Assembly: GCA_017403285.1 (NCBI GenBank)
Contig: JAFQOI010000023.1
Location: 1-64,000 of the forward strand
Origin: a bacterium
Lineage (GTDB): Bacteria; Cyanobacteriota; Vampirovibrionia; Gastranaerophilales; Gastranaerophilaceae
Length of the DNA stretch: 64,000 nt
Reading direction: 5' to 3'
The notes under the pieces were generated by a model, which did no database searches, was not told where the DNA came from, and worked only from the letters and a program-made list of their open reading frames with translations. The translations under genes and the position numbers were made by a program. Below are positions 44,853-54,297 of this stretch, in pieces. Positions within the stretch are counted from its first letter, which is position 1, and each line of letters starts with the position of its first letter.

Positions 44853-45272
44853 ATGAATAGAATATTGATAGTAGATGATACAAAAACTTGGTTAGTTTTT
44901 CATAAAACGACAATAGAAAGTGCGTTTGGTGATTTCTTTGAAATAACAACTGCTGATTGTGCGAAAGATGCTTTAAATATTATTAAAAGAAATGTTTCAA
45001 ATCCTTTTGATGTTATTATTACCGACTTGCAAATGGAAAATGATTTTGAACCCGAACTTGCTGGGGAATGGCTTGTTCAGCGGATACAGGACATAAGAGA
45101 ATATTCAAGTGCTAATATTATTATTGTTTCTGCTATGTACAATATAGAGTTTATTGCTAGAAAATATAATGTTGAGTGTATTTCAAAAAGTTTACTTGTT
45201 AGAAACCAGCTTTTGCTCAAATATATGTTTGAAAAATTAATGCCAGCACTAAATAAAATAGAAAATAATTAA
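44853..45272 (+). CDS. Single-domain response regulator (CheY-like receiver)
   Basis: 139 residues, one receiver domain with no output domain. It shows ILIVDDTKTW (acidic pair), phosphorylatable Asp58 in VIITDLQM, Ser93 in IIVSAM and Lys112 in CISKS, so it should be phosphorylated. A longer-than-usual segment after the Asp (MENDFEPELAGEWLVQRIQD) is typical of divergent receivers. No histidine kinase is adjacent. The promoter lies directly before the ATG, so the transcript is probably leaderless. Confidence 0.85.
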   Translation: MNRILIVDDTKTWLVFHKTTIESAFGDFFEITTADCAKDALNIIKRNVSNPFDVIITDLQMENDFEPELAGEWLVQRIQDIREYSSANIIIVSAMYNIEFIARKYNVECISKSLLVRNQLLLKYMFEKLMPALNKIENN

Positions 45273-45311
45273 TTTAAAAAATATTTTGTTTGTGTTAGCA
45301 TAAATTTGATT

Positions 45312-46058
45312 ATGGTTAATTCAAACATGTCGAAATATTCAATAATTACACTAGAAGAGGTACATTCTACAAATAGTTATGCACTCGAAAATGTATCTTT
45401 TCTTGAAGATAAAACAATCGTTTTTTCTCCTCATCAAATCGAAGGAAGAGGAAGGTATAAAAGAAAATGGATATGTGATGATACAGAAAATATCTATATG
45501 TCCTTTGTACTTAAACCACAAGAAAACTTTTTCCCATACACCAATTTGACTCAATATTTATCTTTTATAGTTTGTAAATATTTGGAAAATAAATTTAGTT
45601 TGCATCCTGAAATTAAGTGGCCTAATGATATATTGATTGATGGTCATAAAATATCGGGGATTTTAGCAGAAACAAATATGCAAAATAATCAAATAAATGC
45701 TGTTATTTTGGGTCTTGGCTTAAATGTAAATTTACAACAGCATACAATTGATACAATAGATCAAAAAGCAACGTCACTTGCTGTTTTAAAAAACTCTTAT
45801 TTCGATTGTGAGGAAATCTTGAGAGGAATATGTGATATGTTCTTTGAAAAGTACGATGCTTTTGTAAAGCAGGGGTTTAGTTTTATAAAGGAAGATTACA
45901 TAAACAGATGTGGTTTTCTTGGGAAAAATATAACAATCAGAGAGGCTGAAGTAAAAAAGAACTATTTTGCCAAAAAAATAGATGATTATGGGTTATTGAT
46001 TGTTGATGATGAATATGGAAATGAATGTCAGATAATAACAGGAGATGTATTATGTTAA
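45312..46058 (+). CDS. birA: Biotin-protein ligase (BirA, class without DNA-binding domain)
   Basis: About 248 residues. The catalytic core shows EVHSTNSYALEN, then EGRGRYKRKW (GRGRxxRxW, the biotinyl-AMP loop), IKWPNDILIDGHKISGILAE and VILGLGLNVN. There is no N-terminal HTH, so this is a monofunctional ligase, not a repressor. Its job in context is to attach biotin to the OadA subunit encoded two genes downstream. The start is uncertain among TTG 45306, ATG 45312 and ATG 45327; none has a clear ribosome-binding site. The 3' end overlaps oadG. Confidence 0.92.
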   Translation: MVNSNMSKYSIITLEEVHSTNSYALENVSFLEDKTIVFSPHQIEGRGRYKRKWICDDTENIYMSFVLKPQENFFPYTNLTQYLSFIVCKYLENKFSLHPEIKWPNDILIDGHKISGILAETNMQNNQINAVILGLGLNVNLQQHTIDTIDQKATSLAVLKNSYFDCEEILRGICDMFFEKYDAFVKQGFSFIKEDYINRCGFLGKNITIREAEVKKNYFAKKIDDYGLLIVDDEYGNECQIITGDVLC

Positions 46059-46270
46059 ATGAAGGTATTGGACTTATGCTTACTGGCATGGGAACAGTTT
46101 TCTCTTTTTTGGTAGTTTTGTGGATTGCTGTTTCTTTAATGGGACAAGTTGTAAGAAAACTAAATGAGATATTCCCTGAACAAGTTGCAACAGTTCAAAA
46201 GACAGTAGCAAAAATAAGTTCAGATGTTGAAGTTGCTATATCAATTGCAGCGGCAAAAATGAAAAGATAG
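46052..46270 (+). CDS. Sodium-pump decarboxylase gamma subunit (OadG-like)
   Basis: 72 residues. One N-terminal transmembrane helix (GIGLMLTGMGTVFSFLVVLWIAVSLMG) with the family G-[LIM]-x-[ML]-x-G-M-G-x-V-F pattern is followed by a charged helical tail. OadG anchors the alpha and beta subunits. The start at 46052 has an AGGAG site upstream and overlaps birA by seven bases. The next gene is oadA. Confidence 0.85.
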   Translation: MLNEGIGLMLTGMGTVFSFLVVLWIAVSLMGQVVRKLNEIFPEQVATVQKTVAKISSDVEVAISIAAAKMKR

Positions 46271-46302
46271 TTATTAGATAGTACATAAAAGAGGGAAAAG
46301 AA

Positions 46303-48111
46303 ATGGCTAAAAAACAAATTAAAGTTATGGATACGTCATTCAGAGATGGTTTTCAATCCATATATGGAGCGAAAGTGTTAGTGGATGACTTTATTCCGGC
46401 ACTTCAAGCGGCTGTTGCTGCAGGTATTAATCATTTTGAAACTGCGGGTGGTGCAAGATTTCAAGCACCTATTTTCTTTTGTAACGAAAATGCATTTGAA
46501 ACAATGGATAAAATTAGAGCAGCAGTAGGGCCTGATGTTAAATTACAATCTCTTTCAAGAGGTGTTAACGTTGTAGGTTTGAATTCTCAACCACGTGATG
46601 TTATCGATTTACACGCTAAAATGTTTGCAAAACATGGTGTTAATGTTATCAGAAACTTTGATGCATTGAATGATGTTGATAACTTGATTGACTCAGCAAA
46701 CAGTATTAAAAAACATGGACTTTTGCATGAAGTAACAATTACAATGATGGAACTTCCATTTGGTTGTGAAGGTGCTCATGATGTTGCATTCTATGAAAAA
46801 GTTTTAAGAAATATTTTAGATTCAGGTCTACCATTTGATTCTTTAGCATTTAAAGATGCTTCAGGTACTTCAAATCCAAGAAAAGTATATGAAACAATTA
46901 AAATGGCAAGAGAAATTTTAGGTCAAGATGCTCACATTAGATTCCATTCACATGAAACAGCAGGTACTGGTTTGGCAGCATATTTAGCAGCCCTTGATGG
47001 CGGTGCTGATGGTATTGACCTTGCCATGAAACCAGTTTCTGGTGGTACAGGACAACCTGACATCATTTCTATGTGGCATGCATTAAAGGGTACTGAATAT
47101 GATTTAGGTATCGACATTAAGAAAGTTATGGAAACAGAAGAAATCTTCAAAGAATGTATGAAAGATTATGCTCTTGATCCAATTTCTTTAGCAGTTAATC
47201 CAATATTAATTCAAGCCCCATTGCCTGGTGGTGCTACAGCGACAACAGTTAACCAATTAAAAGATATGGGTATGTTAGATAAATTCCCTGCTTTAATTGC
47301 GGCAATGAAAGAATGTGTTGAAAGAGGTGGATTTGCTACCAGTGTAACTCCAGTTTCTCAATTCTATGCACAACAAGCATTTTTAAACGCTGTTCAAGGT
47401 CCTTGGGTACAAGCAAATCCTGGTTATGCAAAAATGTTATTAGGATATTTTGGTAAAACTCCTTGTGCTCCTGATTCAGAATTGGTTAAATGGGCTAGTG
47501 AAAAATTAAATATGCAACCAACTACTGAAAAAGTTGTTGATTTAAACGAAAAAGATCCAGAAAAAGGCTTAAAAGCTGCTGAGGAAAGATTAGTTGCTGC
47601 AGGTCTTCCTGTAACAGATGAAAACTTATTTATTGCTGCTGCTTGTAAAGATGGCAATGTTGATAAAGGTATTGATTTCTTACTTGGAAAAGGCGTTGTA
47701 TCTGTAAATAAATCAGCACAAAAAGCAGAATCTGCTTCTGTAAGTTCATCTTCAGATGGTTGTACAGTTACTGTTAATGGTAAAAAATATGGTGTTAAAT
47801 TTGAAAATGGCAAAGCAATAGTTAACGGTAAAGAATATAATGTTGATGTTAAAGATGGTATCGAAGAAACTGCTTCTACATCAACGGCAACTGGGGAAGG
47901 TGTTGAAGTGAAAGCTCCAATGCCAGGTGCTGTTTTAAGAGTTGAAAAGAGAGTTGGTGATACTGTTGAAGAAAATGAAGAAATCTTTGTTATTGAAGCA
48001 ATGAAGATGGAAACTCCAATTAAATCACCAAAAGCAGGTACTATAACTTCTTTGGCAGTATCTCAAGGTGATAAAATTGCTACTGGTCAAGTGATGGCAA
48101 CTGTAGGCTAG
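46303..48111 (+). CDS. Oxaloacetate decarboxylase alpha-like carboxyltransferase with biotinyl domain
   Basis: 602 residues. The carboxyltransferase TIM barrel (about 5-290) starts [18 protein letters not shown] (the D-T-x-x-R-D-G-x-Q motif) and has metal-site HSHETAGTG (H-x-H). A conserved carboxylase domain follows. The C-terminal biotinyl domain has [13 protein letters not shown] with the biotinylated Lys, reached by a linker rich in Ser, Ala and Thr. It transfers the carboxyl group of a keto acid such as oxaloacetate to biotin. The barrel is distinct from classical Klebsiella-type OadA (KDASGT instead of KDMAGL), so the substrate is oxaloacetate by context but not proven. Confidence 0.88.
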   Translation: MAKKQIKVMDTSFRDGFQSIYGAKVLVDDFIPALQAAVAAGINHFETAGGARFQAPIFFCNENAFETMDKIRAAVGPDVKLQSLSRGVNVVGLNSQPRDVIDLHAKMFAKHGVNVIRNFDALNDVDNLIDSANSIKKHGLLHEVTITMMELPFGCEGAHDVAFYEKVLRNILDSGLPFDSLAFKDASGTSNPRKVYETIKMAREILGQDAHIRFHSHETAGTGLAAYLAALDGGADGIDLAMKPVSGGTGQPDIISMWHALKGTEYDLGIDIKKVMETEEIFKECMKDYALDPISLAVNPILIQAPLPGGATATTVNQLKDMGMLDKFPALIAAMKECVERGGFATSVTPVSQFYAQQAFLNAVQGPWVQANPGYAKMLLGYFGKTPCAPDSELVKWASEKLNMQPTTEKVVDLNEKDPEKGLKAAEERLVAAGLPVTDENLFIAAACKDGNVDKGIDFLLGKGVVSVNKSAQKAESASVSSSSDGCTVTVNGKKYGVKFENGKAIVNGKEYNVDVKDGIEETASTSTATGEGVEVKAPMPGAVLRVEKRVGDTVEENEEIFVIEAMKMETPIKSPKAGTITSLAVSQGDKIATGQVMATVG

Positions 48112-48121
48112 GAGGTATAAT

Positions 48122-49309
48122 ATGCAATTATTAGATGGATTAAAAGAATTATGGTACTCAACAGGTATTTATAATTTTGTTCAAACAGCGCAAAGTCAAG
48201 TAGAAGGTACTTGCGTGGAACAATTTTTGACTCATTTTGGTCAGCCAATAATGATTCTTATTTGTTGTTTTCTATTGTGGCTTGGTATCAAAAAACAATT
48301 TGAACCATTATTATTAGTTCCAATTGCATTTGGTGGTTTGTTATCAAACATTCCTATGCCTTTAGGTGAAGAAATAGCAGGTCCGAATGGATTTTTAGGT
48401 ATAATATTTGCGGCAGGTATCGATAAAGGGTTATTCCCATTGATTATTTTCATGGGGGTAGGTGCAATGACGGACTTCGGTCCATTAATTGCAAATCCTA
48501 AAACATTACTTTTAGGTGGTGCAGCACAATTTGGTATCTTTGGTGCATTGTTGCTTGCGCTTGCTTTAGGATTTGATGCTCAAGCGGCAGGGTCTATTGG
48601 TATTATCGGTGGAGCAGATGGTCCTACTTCAATCTATGTAACAGCCAAATTAAAACCAGAATTACTTGGTTCTATTGCTGTTGCGGCATATTCATATATG
48701 GCTTTAGTTCCAGTTATTCAACCACCAATTATGAGACTATTAACAACAAAAGAAGAACGTATGATTCAAATGACTCAATTAAGAGAAGTATCTAAACGTG
48801 AAAAGATTGTTTTCCCAATCTTAGTTTTAGTTCTTTGTTTGATTTTCTTACCTTCTGCTTGTCCATTGGTTGGGGCACTTACATTTGGCAACTTGTGTAA
48901 AGAATGTGGTGTAGTTGATAGATTATCAGATACTATGCAAAACGCATTAATCAATATTGTAACTATATTCTTGGGCTTGACAGTTGGTTCAAAATTACAA
49001 GCAGATCACTTCTTAACTGTTGAAACACTTAAGATATTAGTTCTTGGTATAACTGCTTTTGCATTAGCGACTGCTGCCGGTTTAATAATGGCAAAGATAA
49101 TGAATTTATTCTTAAAAGAAAAAATCAATCCGCTTATTGGTTCTGCGGGTGTATCTGCTGTTCCAATGGCTGCACGTGTTTCTAATAAAGTTGGTTTAGA
49201 GGAAAATCCTCAAAACTTTTTATTAATGCACGCAATGGGACCAAACGTAGCGGGCGTAATTGGTTCTGCGGTTGCAGCAGGTGTTCTTTTGGCATTAATT
49301 GCACACTAA
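48122..49309 (+). CDS. Sodium-translocating decarboxylase beta subunit (OadB)
   Basis: 395 residues, multi-spanning membrane protein. Conserved parts include [18 protein letters not shown] (the G-G-A-D-G-P-T motif with the sodium-site Asp), [13 protein letters not shown] and [19 protein letters not shown]. It decarboxylates carboxybiotin and pumps sodium out. It lies ten bases after oadA, has a GGAGG site and ends at a strong terminator, so birA-oadG-oadA-oadB is one unit. Length is close to other GcdB/OadB proteins (370-430). Confidence 0.94.
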   Translation: MQLLDGLKELWYSTGIYNFVQTAQSQVEGTCVEQFLTHFGQPIMILICCFLLWLGIKKQFEPLLLVPIAFGGLLSNIPMPLGEEIAGPNGFLGIIFAAGIDKGLFPLIIFMGVGAMTDFGPLIANPKTLLLGGAAQFGIFGALLLALALGFDAQAAGSIGIIGGADGPTSIYVTAKLKPELLGSIAVAAYSYMALVPVIQPPIMRLLTTKEERMIQMTQLREVSKREKIVFPILVLVLCLIFLPSACPLVGALTFGNLCKECGVVDRLSDTMQNALINIVTIFLGLTVGSKLQADHFLTVETLKILVLGITAFALATAAGLIMAKIMNLFLKEKINPLIGSAGVSAVPMAARVSNKVGLEENPQNFLLMHAMGPNVAGVIGSAVAAGVLLALIAH

Positions 49310-49323
49310 TATTTTTAATAAAT

Positions 49324-49356
49324 AAAAAACGGCTTATTTTGAATAAGCCGTTTTTT
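49324..49356. terminator. Bidirectional terminator between oadB and the CHAP gene
   Basis: A perfect stem, CGGCTTATT and AATAAGCCG, with a three-base loop and A/T runs on both sides, serving two convergent genes. Confidence 0.92.
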
Positions 49357-49358
49357 AT

Positions 49359-51434
49359 TTATTTTTTCATTGAATATATTCCAAGTACGGTATTACGATA
49401 TCTTGCTTGTTCTTCAACACAACTGCTACCACCTTCACCTGACGTATTACCTTCGATAGTTGTAATTGTGCTAGAACCATCACCATTATCTATAAATAAT
49501 CCAACATGGTCTGCTTCGCCGTCACCATCCCAGTCAAATAGAACGATATCACCAGGTTGAGCGTCTTCCGCACTTACTTGATGGCCTTCGCCACTACTTT
49601 GAATTGATGGACAGTATGCTTTATTTGGACAATTTTGATACCATTCTGGCAGATTTTCATCCCCGACACCTTCACCTAATGCCATTCGAACAAAGTCTGC
49701 ACACCATAAATTTTCATCAAATTGGTAACCGAGTTCGGCAAAAATACCTCTTATTTCTGATTGGCTATAATTATCATATTTTCTTGCCCAATCGATAGCG
49801 CCTTGTAAGTCATTTATTGTGTAATCTTTTTCACTTTCTCTATTGTCGAAGTTATTTATTGCAGTTTGAACTTCATTTACATATGATTGTGATTCTGCAA
49901 CTGCATTTTTGGCATTTGTAGTCATTTCTGCTTTTGTATCAGAATACTCTGTTTTTGCATCATCATATGCTTTCATATACTCTTGTAGTTCAGGATATTT
50001 TTCTGCAATTTGAGCTTCTAAGTCTTGCATTTGCTGATTTAAAGCATCAAGGCAGGTTTCATCATCACCTGATATTAATTTTTCTTTTTCTTCTTTTAAT
50101 GCATCAAGTTTTTCCTTTGCTGCATCTTTCTTTTCTTTTGCTTCAGTAACTGCTGTTGTTGCATCTTGAAGTTTTTGTCTTGCATCTGCAAGTTTTTGAC
50201 CGATTTCACCTTTCTTTTCATCACTCATTTCCGAAGTGTCGGTTGCTTCAAGAGAAGAAACGATATCTTCCCAACTTTCTTTTGTTGAGACAGCATTGTC
50301 ATAAGCAGCCTCACTTTCTGAAACAACGGTTTCTTGGTTTACGATTTCTTGTTCTTTTGCATCAATTTCTTGTTCTTTGGCGCTAATTGCATCTTTCAAT
50401 GTTTGCAATTCTTCTGCCATGTCCTCATCAACTTTTGCTAATTCTTCTTGATATACTTCAAATGCATTTTCCATTGTTTCTTTTAATCCGGAAATCGTTG
50501 GATCCGAACCATCAAGAATGCTTGATAATGCATCTTGTTTTGTTGTCAAATCAGATTCTGCGGTATTTAATTCTTCTGTTAACTCTTCTTTTGTCATATC
50601 GTCTAGAGTTTTTTCAACTGGTTCTGATGTTGTTGGAGTAGAACCACCAGATGAACCGCCAACGCTACGATTGCCACCACCACCAGATGCTCCACTTGCA
50701 CGATTTGAAGGTGCTGTTGTTTGAGTTTCTTGTGGTTTAGTTATAGGTTCTTCTTTTTCTTCTTCTGTAGTCTCTTCTACTTCAGGTTTATTGAATGTTC
50801 CTGCTTGTATTTCTTCTAAAGCTTTCATTATATCGTCAAGTGAAATAGATTCTTCGTCTTTATCGTAACCTTTTATTTTCTCTATGAAATCTGTAACTTC
50901 TTCATCTGAAAGTTCGCCATCTGTGTCTATATCAATGACCCCTTTTACAGTATCGTCTTGCATTAAGTCATTTAAAATGCCAGTAATCATATCAATGTTT
51001 TCAAGATTTATCGCATTCGCATCTTCTTCTGTTGGTGCAACATTTTCTGCTATTTCACCTTCGACAGGAGCAGTTTCTATTTCTTCTCCATTTGAAGTTC
51101 CTTCAGTAGGAGTTGCAATTTCTCCTTCTGGTGTTTCAGCAGTTTCATCGGGATTTTCGACAGGATTATCTTCATTGGCATCTTCTGTCTTTTCGTCAGG
51201 ATTAACCAATTTGCCATTTTCTATATCCATTTTTAGAATTTCACTTAAATCCATTGAAAAAATAGACACATCACTGCAATTATATTCGGATTTAAGGTAT
51301 TGCTTAAATTCCGTCATGTGAGAAAAAATACTTACTCCTGAAGTATCGTTATCATATTCTTCTTGGGTAATGTCTCCATTAGTAAGTAAATATTCCCTAA
51401 AATCTGCCTGTAGTTTAGAAAACTCAATACCCAT
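49359..51434 (-). CDS. CHAP-domain amidase/peptidase with EF-hand and coiled coil
   Basis: 691 residues, very acidic. N-terminal helices are followed by Glu/Thr/Pro-rich linkers and a canonical EF-hand loop (DIDTDGELSDEE) near residue 168. A Gly/Ser-rich linker and a long coiled coil (about 280-520) come next. The C-terminal CHAP domain (about 540-691) has Cys578 in LWCADFV, His643 in DHVGLF and Glu661 in IEGN, the family's catalytic triad. CHAP enzymes usually cut peptidoglycan peptides or amidate glutathionylspermidine. No signal peptide is visible, so export must use another route or the enzyme is cytoplasmic. AGAAAGGAAAG precedes the ATG, and a large palindrome lies just upstream. Confidence 0.85.
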   Translation of the reverse strand: MGIEFSKLQADFREYLLTNGDITQEEYDNDTSGVSIFSHMTEFKQYLKSEYNCSDVSIFSMDLSEILKMDIENGKLVNPDEKTEDANEDNPVENPDETAETPEGEIATPTEGTSNGEEIETAPVEGEIAENVAPTEEDANAINLENIDMITGILNDLMQDDTVKGVIDIDTDGELSDEEVTDFIEKIKGYDKDEESISLDDIMKALEEIQAGTFNKPEVEETTEEEKEEPITKPQETQTTAPSNRASGASGGGGNRSVGGSSGGSTPTTSEPVEKTLDDMTKEELTEELNTAESDLTTKQDALSSILDGSDPTISGLKETMENAFEVYQEELAKVDEDMAEELQTLKDAISAKEQEIDAKEQEIVNQETVVSESEAAYDNAVSTKESWEDIVSSLEATDTSEMSDEKKGEIGQKLADARQKLQDATTAVTEAKEKKDAAKEKLDALKEEKEKLISGDDETCLDALNQQMQDLEAQIAEKYPELQEYMKAYDDAKTEYSDTKAEMTTNAKNAVAESQSYVNEVQTAINNFDNRESEKDYTINDLQGAIDWARKYDNYSQSEIRGIFAELGYQFDENLWCADFVRMALGEGVGDENLPEWYQNCPNKAYCPSIQSSGEGHQVSAEDAQPGDIVLFDWDGDGEADHVGLFIDNGDGSSTITTIEGNTSGEGGSSCVEEQARYRNTVLGIYSMKK

Positions 51435-51449
51435 TTACTTTCCTTTCTA

Positions 51450-51491
51450 CTAATCCCATATATGCGAATATATCGACATATATGGGATTAG
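51450..51491. repeat. Perfect 15-base inverted repeat upstream of the CHAP gene
   Basis: Arms CTAATCCCATATATG and CATATATGGGATTAG with a 12-base spacer whose CGA/TCG ends can extend the stem. It lies before the CHAP gene's ribosome-binding site and after the dehydrogenase stop. No T-run follows, so an mRNA hairpin or protein-binding operator is more likely than a terminator. Confidence 0.8.
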
Positions 51492-51525
51492 ACATAAAGA
51501 TTTCAATGTATAATTTTACAAAAAT

Positions 51526-52521
51526 TTACAAATTTTTAATAATTTCTTCAGTAAAATCCTCAGTTGTTGATGTTCCACCTAAATCTGGTGTTAAAACTTT
51601 CTTTTCTTTGATTGTTTTATATAGTGCAGTTTCAATTTTTTGTGCAACATCTTTTTGATTAATATACTTAAGCATTTCTATCCCAGAAAGTAATAAAGCA
51701 GTAGGATTTGCTTTGTTTTGACCTTTTATATCTGGTGCACTTCCATGAACTGGTTCAAATACGGCAGAATCAAGACCAATATTCGCACCTTGAGCTATCC
51801 CAAGTCCTCCAATTAGTCCTGCACATAAATCTGATACGATATCGCCATATAAGTTTGGAAGAACAAGAACGTCGAATTTTTCAGGATTTTGTACTAATTG
51901 CATACATAAATTATCTACAAGAATTTCTTTGTATTCAATTTGCGGATATTCTTTTGCAACTTCTCTTGCGCAGGTTAAGAATAAACCATCTGCTAATTTA
52001 CAAATGTTTGCCTTTGAAACGGCAGTTACAGTTTTTCTTCCATTCTTAACAGCATAGTCAAATGCAAATTTTACAATTCGAGTCGATGCTTTTCTTGTTA
52101 TAAGTTTTACTCCTTCAACAGTATCTTCATCAACTTTTCTTTCAATTCCTGCATATAAATCTTCTGTGTTTTCTCTAACTATAATGATATCAACATTGTT
52201 ATAGCGAGTTTCTATTCCATCTACATTTTTGCAAGGACGTAAGTTTGCATATAAATCAAGAGTCTTTCTTAATGCAACATTTACGCTTCTAAATCCTTCT
52301 CCAATTGGAGTTGTAACAGGTGCTTTTAATGCAACCTTATTCTTTTTTATTGATTCAATAACTCTATCAGGAAGAGGGGTTCCTTCTTTATCTATTATGT
52401 CAGCGCCAGCCGTTTGTACATCCCATTCAACTTGTGCGCCTGCTTTTTCAAATATTTTTACAACTGAACTTGATATTTCAGGTCCGATACCATCACCTGG
52501 AATTAATGTTATTGTTTGCAT
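51526..52521 (-). CDS. Isocitrate/homoisocitrate dehydrogenase-type enzyme (NAD-dependent, IDH/IMDH family)
   Basis: 331 residues. ITLIPGDGIGPEISSSV, SVNVALRKTLDLYANLRPCKN and IIVRENTEDLYAGIE are the substrate and cofactor motifs. The RENTEDLY form is typical of isocitrate and homoisocitrate dehydrogenases rather than isopropylmalate dehydrogenase. DNLCMQLVQNPEKFDVLVLPNLYGDIVSDL and FEPVHGSAPDIKGQNKANP complete the site. It oxidatively decarboxylates the hydroxy acid made by the two-subunit dehydratase upstream. The product is probably 2-oxoglutarate. It is last in a four-gene operon. Confidence 0.85.
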   Translation of the reverse strand: MQTITLIPGDGIGPEISSSVVKIFEKAGAQVEWDVQTAGADIIDKEGTPLPDRVIESIKKNKVALKAPVTTPIGEGFRSVNVALRKTLDLYANLRPCKNVDGIETRYNNVDIIIVRENTEDLYAGIERKVDEDTVEGVKLITRKASTRIVKFAFDYAVKNGRKTVTAVSKANICKLADGLFLTCAREVAKEYPQIEYKEILVDNLCMQLVQNPEKFDVLVLPNLYGDIVSDLCAGLIGGLGIAQGANIGLDSAVFEPVHGSAPDIKGQNKANPTALLLSGIEMLKYINQKDVAQKIETALYKTIKEKKVLTPDLGGTSTTEDFTEEIIKNL

Positions 52522-52532
52522 TTGTCTTTCCT

Positions 52533-53033
52533 TTATACTAAGTCAAAATCGCCGTGCAATTTAATGTGCTCGATTAATCCACCTTCGTTTAATAGTTTTA
52601 TCATTACATCTGGTAATGGTGGTATTGGCAATTTAATATCTTGGGTTTTGTTGTAAACAAAACCATTTTTTATGTCTACTTCTAATTCGTCTCCAGCATT
52701 TATTTTATCAGTATCACACTCAATTAAAAGCAAACCAATATTTATTGCATTGCGATAAAAAATTCTTGCAAAACTTTTTGCAATAACTGCACCAACTCCT
52801 GCAATTTTTATAATTTGAGGAGCATGTTCTCTAGAAGAGCCCAGTCCAAAGTTATTGCCAGCAACAACAAAATCACCTTTGCTCATTTTTGAAGCAAATT
52901 CTGCATCTGCATCTTCAAGTACATGCTTTGCAAGTTCAGGAAGGTTTGAACGTAAGTGGAATAATCTTCCTGGTGCTATATGATCTGTAGATATATCATC
53001 TCCAAACTTAAATGCTTTTCCTGTTAATGACAT
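52533..53033 (-). CDS. Aconitase/isopropylmalate isomerase-type small subunit
   Basis: 166 residues of swivel domain. It has KFGDDISTDHIAPGR, FVVAGNNFGLGSSREHAPQ (GSSREHA motif) and AKSFARIFYRNAINIGLLL. The substrate loop reads LFHLRS. An Arg in this loop (as in YLRT of homoaconitases) favours tricarboxylate substrates, whereas isopropylmalate isomerases carry a hydrophobic loop such as YLVY. This supports aconitate or homoaconitate. Its start overlaps the large subunit stop by one base. Confidence 0.85.
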   Translation of the reverse strand: MSLTGKAFKFGDDISTDHIAPGRLFHLRSNLPELAKHVLEDADAEFASKMSKGDFVVAGNNFGLGSSREHAPQIIKIAGVGAVIAKSFARIFYRNAINIGLLLIECDTDKINAGDELEVDIKNGFVYNKTQDIKLPIPPLPDVMIKLLNEGGLIEHIKLHGDFDLV

Positions 53034-54286
53034 TATAAAACCTCCCTTACATCGGCAATATATCCTTTTATTGCACTATATGCAGCAGTTGCTGGTGATG
53101 CAAGATATATGAACCCTTCAGTATTTCCCATTCTTCCTTTGAAATTTCTATTTTGAGTTGCTAAGCAAACTTCTCCGTCCCCTAATATTCCTGCGTGAAC
53201 CCCTACACAAGCACCACAGCCTGATGTTGCTATTGCTGCACCAGCATTAACAAAAGTTGTTATTAAGCCTTCTTCAAGCGCTTGAAGGAATACTTGTCTT
53301 GATGCTGGGGTAACTATCAATCTAACACCATCTTTTACTTTTTTATTTTTTAATATGTCAGCAGCAATTCTTAAGTCTTCAATACGTCCGTTAGTACAAG
53401 TTCCGATGTATACTTGGTGTATATTCGTGCATTCCATTTCATCAATTGTTTTTGTGTTATCAACAGTGTGAGGACAAGAAATTGTTGGTTTTAAATCATT
53501 TAAATTAATGTTTATGATTCTTTCATATTCAGCATCACTATCTGCTTTGATTTCTTGGAATTTATCTGCTCTGCCATGTTCTTTTAGGTATTCTAATGTT
53601 TTTTCATCTGTTTCAAAAAGACCTACTTTTGCACCTGCTTCAACTGCCATATTTGATATGGTAAATCTATCTGCCATCGTCATATTTTTAATGGCACTGC
53701 CTGTAAATTCAAGTGCTTTATATGTTGCACCATCGGCACCAATTAAACCAATAAGGTGAAGAATTAAGTCTTTTGCGTATACCCCTTTAGGGAATTCTCC
53801 ATCCACGACTATCTTATAAGTAGATGGAACTTTTAACCAAGTTTTTCCAAGTGCCATTACGATTGCTATATCTGTTGAACCAACGCCAGTAGCAAATGCG
53901 CCAAGAGCACCAGACGTACAAGTGTGAGAGTCTGCGCCTAATAATACTTCACCAGGGTTTACAAAGCTTTCAATCAAACGTTGGTGACATACACCATCGC
54001 CAGATTCTGATAATATTGCACCATATTCTTTTGCGAAATCTCTCAAAACCATATGCGAATTTGATAATTCTTTTCTTGGGCTTGGAGCTGCATGGTCAAT
54101 AAATAAGATTGTTCTTTCTGGATTAAATAACTTGTTTTTATTTAATTTTTTAAATTCGTTAACTGCTAAAGGACCCGTTCCGTCTTGAACCATTACAACA
54201 TCTATGTTTGATATGATTAGTTCCCCAGGTCTTACTTGCTTACCTGCATGTGCAGATAATATTTTTTCTGCAATTGTTTGTCCCAT
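53033..54286 (-). CDS. Aconitase/isopropylmalate isomerase-type large subunit
   Basis: 417 residues, the short LeuC2/HacA type. It binds a 4Fe-4S cluster through Cys in the VYIGTCTNGRIEDL and ATSGCGACVGVHAG motifs. DHAAPSPRKELSNSH, LGADSHTCTSGALGAFATGVGSTD and the C-terminal NRNFKGRMGNTEGFIYLASP match the family. With the small subunit it isomerises a hydroxy acid via a dehydrated intermediate. The neighbouring synthase and dehydrogenase point to citrate or homocitrate. Confidence 0.9.
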   Translation of the reverse strand: MGQTIAEKILSAHAGKQVRPGELIISNIDVVMVQDGTGPLAVNEFKKLNKNKLFNPERTILFIDHAAPSPRKELSNSHMVLRDFAKEYGAILSESGDGVCHQRLIESFVNPGEVLLGADSHTCTSGALGAFATGVGSTDIAIVMALGKTWLKVPSTYKIVVDGEFPKGVYAKDLILHLIGLIGADGATYKALEFTGSAIKNMTMADRFTISNMAVEAGAKVGLFETDEKTLEYLKEHGRADKFQEIKADSDAEYERIININLNDLKPTISCPHTVDNTKTIDEMECTNIHQVYIGTCTNGRIEDLRIAADILKNKKVKDGVRLIVTPASRQVFLQALEEGLITTFVNAGAAIATSGCGACVGVHAGILGDGEVCLATQNRNFKGRMGNTEGFIYLASPATAAYSAIKGYIADVREVL

Positions 54287-54297
54287 GTTTTATTCCT

